Shown here piece by piece: positions 7,125-7,447 of a stretch of DNA of 7,447 bases. The notes under the pieces were generated by a model. That model was not told the origin of the DNA and searched no databases. It was given only the letters and a program-made list of their open reading frames with translations. Location: NCBI GenBank assembly GCA_964443385.1, contig CAYUCO010000094.1, positions 1-7,447 on the forward strand. Direction: 5' to 3'. The first letter of the stretch is position 1, and the number at the start of each line of letters is the position of its first letter. The stretch is from VFHP01 sp964443385 (GTDB lineage Bacteria; Chloroflexota; Dehalococcoidia; Lucifugimonadales; UBA2985). The position numbers were made by a program, and so were the translations under genes.

Positions 7125-7447
7125 CTAGGGGTACCTTCTATAGACATCAATTTGTTTAGTGCTTTGAGGTATGCTTTGGCACTAGCAACCATAATATCTG
7201 TCGAGGATCCTCTCCCTGTGTAGATTCTACCATTACTCTCGATTCTTATTGTTACATCACCAATTGAATCAGTTCCCTCGGTTATAGATCCAATCGAAAA
7301 CTCTTTTAACGTATTTGGCACTCCAAGAATTATATTAATTGCAACATATACGGCATCAACAGGAACCGTACCCGTAGCAGCATCCGTCAAAGTGACTCCC
7401 TCCGGGTTAGTCAATCTTACTGTAGCAGTAGGTATTTCGTGATCCCC
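7118..7447 (-). CDS. leuA: 2-isopropylmalate synthase, C-terminal regulatory domain (5' part off window)
   Basis: The frame runs from the right edge without a stop, giving 109 visible residues ending in TAA. They form the LeuA C-terminal allosteric (leucine-sensing) domain: GDHEIPTATVRL at the start, then DAATGTVPVDAVYVAIN, GTDSIGDVTIRI and TGRGSSTDIMVASAKAYLKALNKL, all characteristic of this domain, where leucine binds for feedback inhibition. The TIM-barrel catalytic half, with the divalent-metal and acetyl-CoA sites, is beyond the window, so activity cannot be assessed. A TTG at 7414 could be misread as a start but lies in mid-domain. The full enzyme condenses acetyl-CoA with 2-oxoisovalerate, the first committed step of leucine synthesis. 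A citramalate synthase (CimA) has a similar C-terminal domain and is the main alternative, but the direct leuC-leuD neighbours favour LeuA. Confidence 0.9.
   Translation of the reverse strand, partial: GDHEIPTATVRLTNPEGVTLTDAATGTVPVDAVYVAINIILGVPNTLKEFSIGSITEGTDSIGDVTIRIESNGRIYTGRGSSTDIMVASAKAYLKALNKLMSIEGTPSQ

Overview
The window is an AT-rich bacterial chromosome segment made of conserved housekeeping genes, tightly packed. Six genes lie on the minus strand, in transcription order leuA (3' end only), leuC, leuD, pyrG, rho and tlyA. One gene on the plus strand, the 3' part of an M16-family zinc peptidase, converges on tlyA. All complete genes are intact with family-typical lengths and their key residues in place. 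I see no mobile element, CRISPR array, tRNA, rRNA or toxin-antitoxin gene.

Right part (about 7447 down to 5023): a leucine biosynthesis block. The C-terminal regulatory domain of 2-isopropylmalate synthase (leuA) is followed by the large and small subunits of isopropylmalate isomerase (leuC, leuD), with gaps of 64 and 36 bases and good Shine-Dalgarno sites. leuB, which performs the next step, does not follow leuD; pyrG (CTP synthase) does, 56 bases later.

Middle (4966 down to 1740): pyrG, then a 311-base non-coding stretch, then the transcription terminator gene rho. The non-coding stretch is the longest in the window. It has imperfect inverted repeats and a short C-rich run on the rho-sense strand, so it may be a long pyrG 3' region, a long rho leader, or both.

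Left part (1739 down to 1): a 103-base gap carrying an inverted repeat and a promoter-like sequence abutting the first ATG of tlyA, then tlyA (S4 plus FtsJ-type rRNA methyltransferase), then the convergent end of the M16 peptidase gene 35 bases away.

The organism cannot be fixed from this window. Rho sequence features, the leuACD arrangement and low GC would fit an uncultured free-living bacterium such as a marine Chloroflexota (Dehalococcoidia/SAR202-like), but this is recall-based and low confidence. I found no evidence of a new biological system. The points worth a second look are regulatory: the possible leaderless start of tlyA, the rho upstream region, and the absence of leuB.
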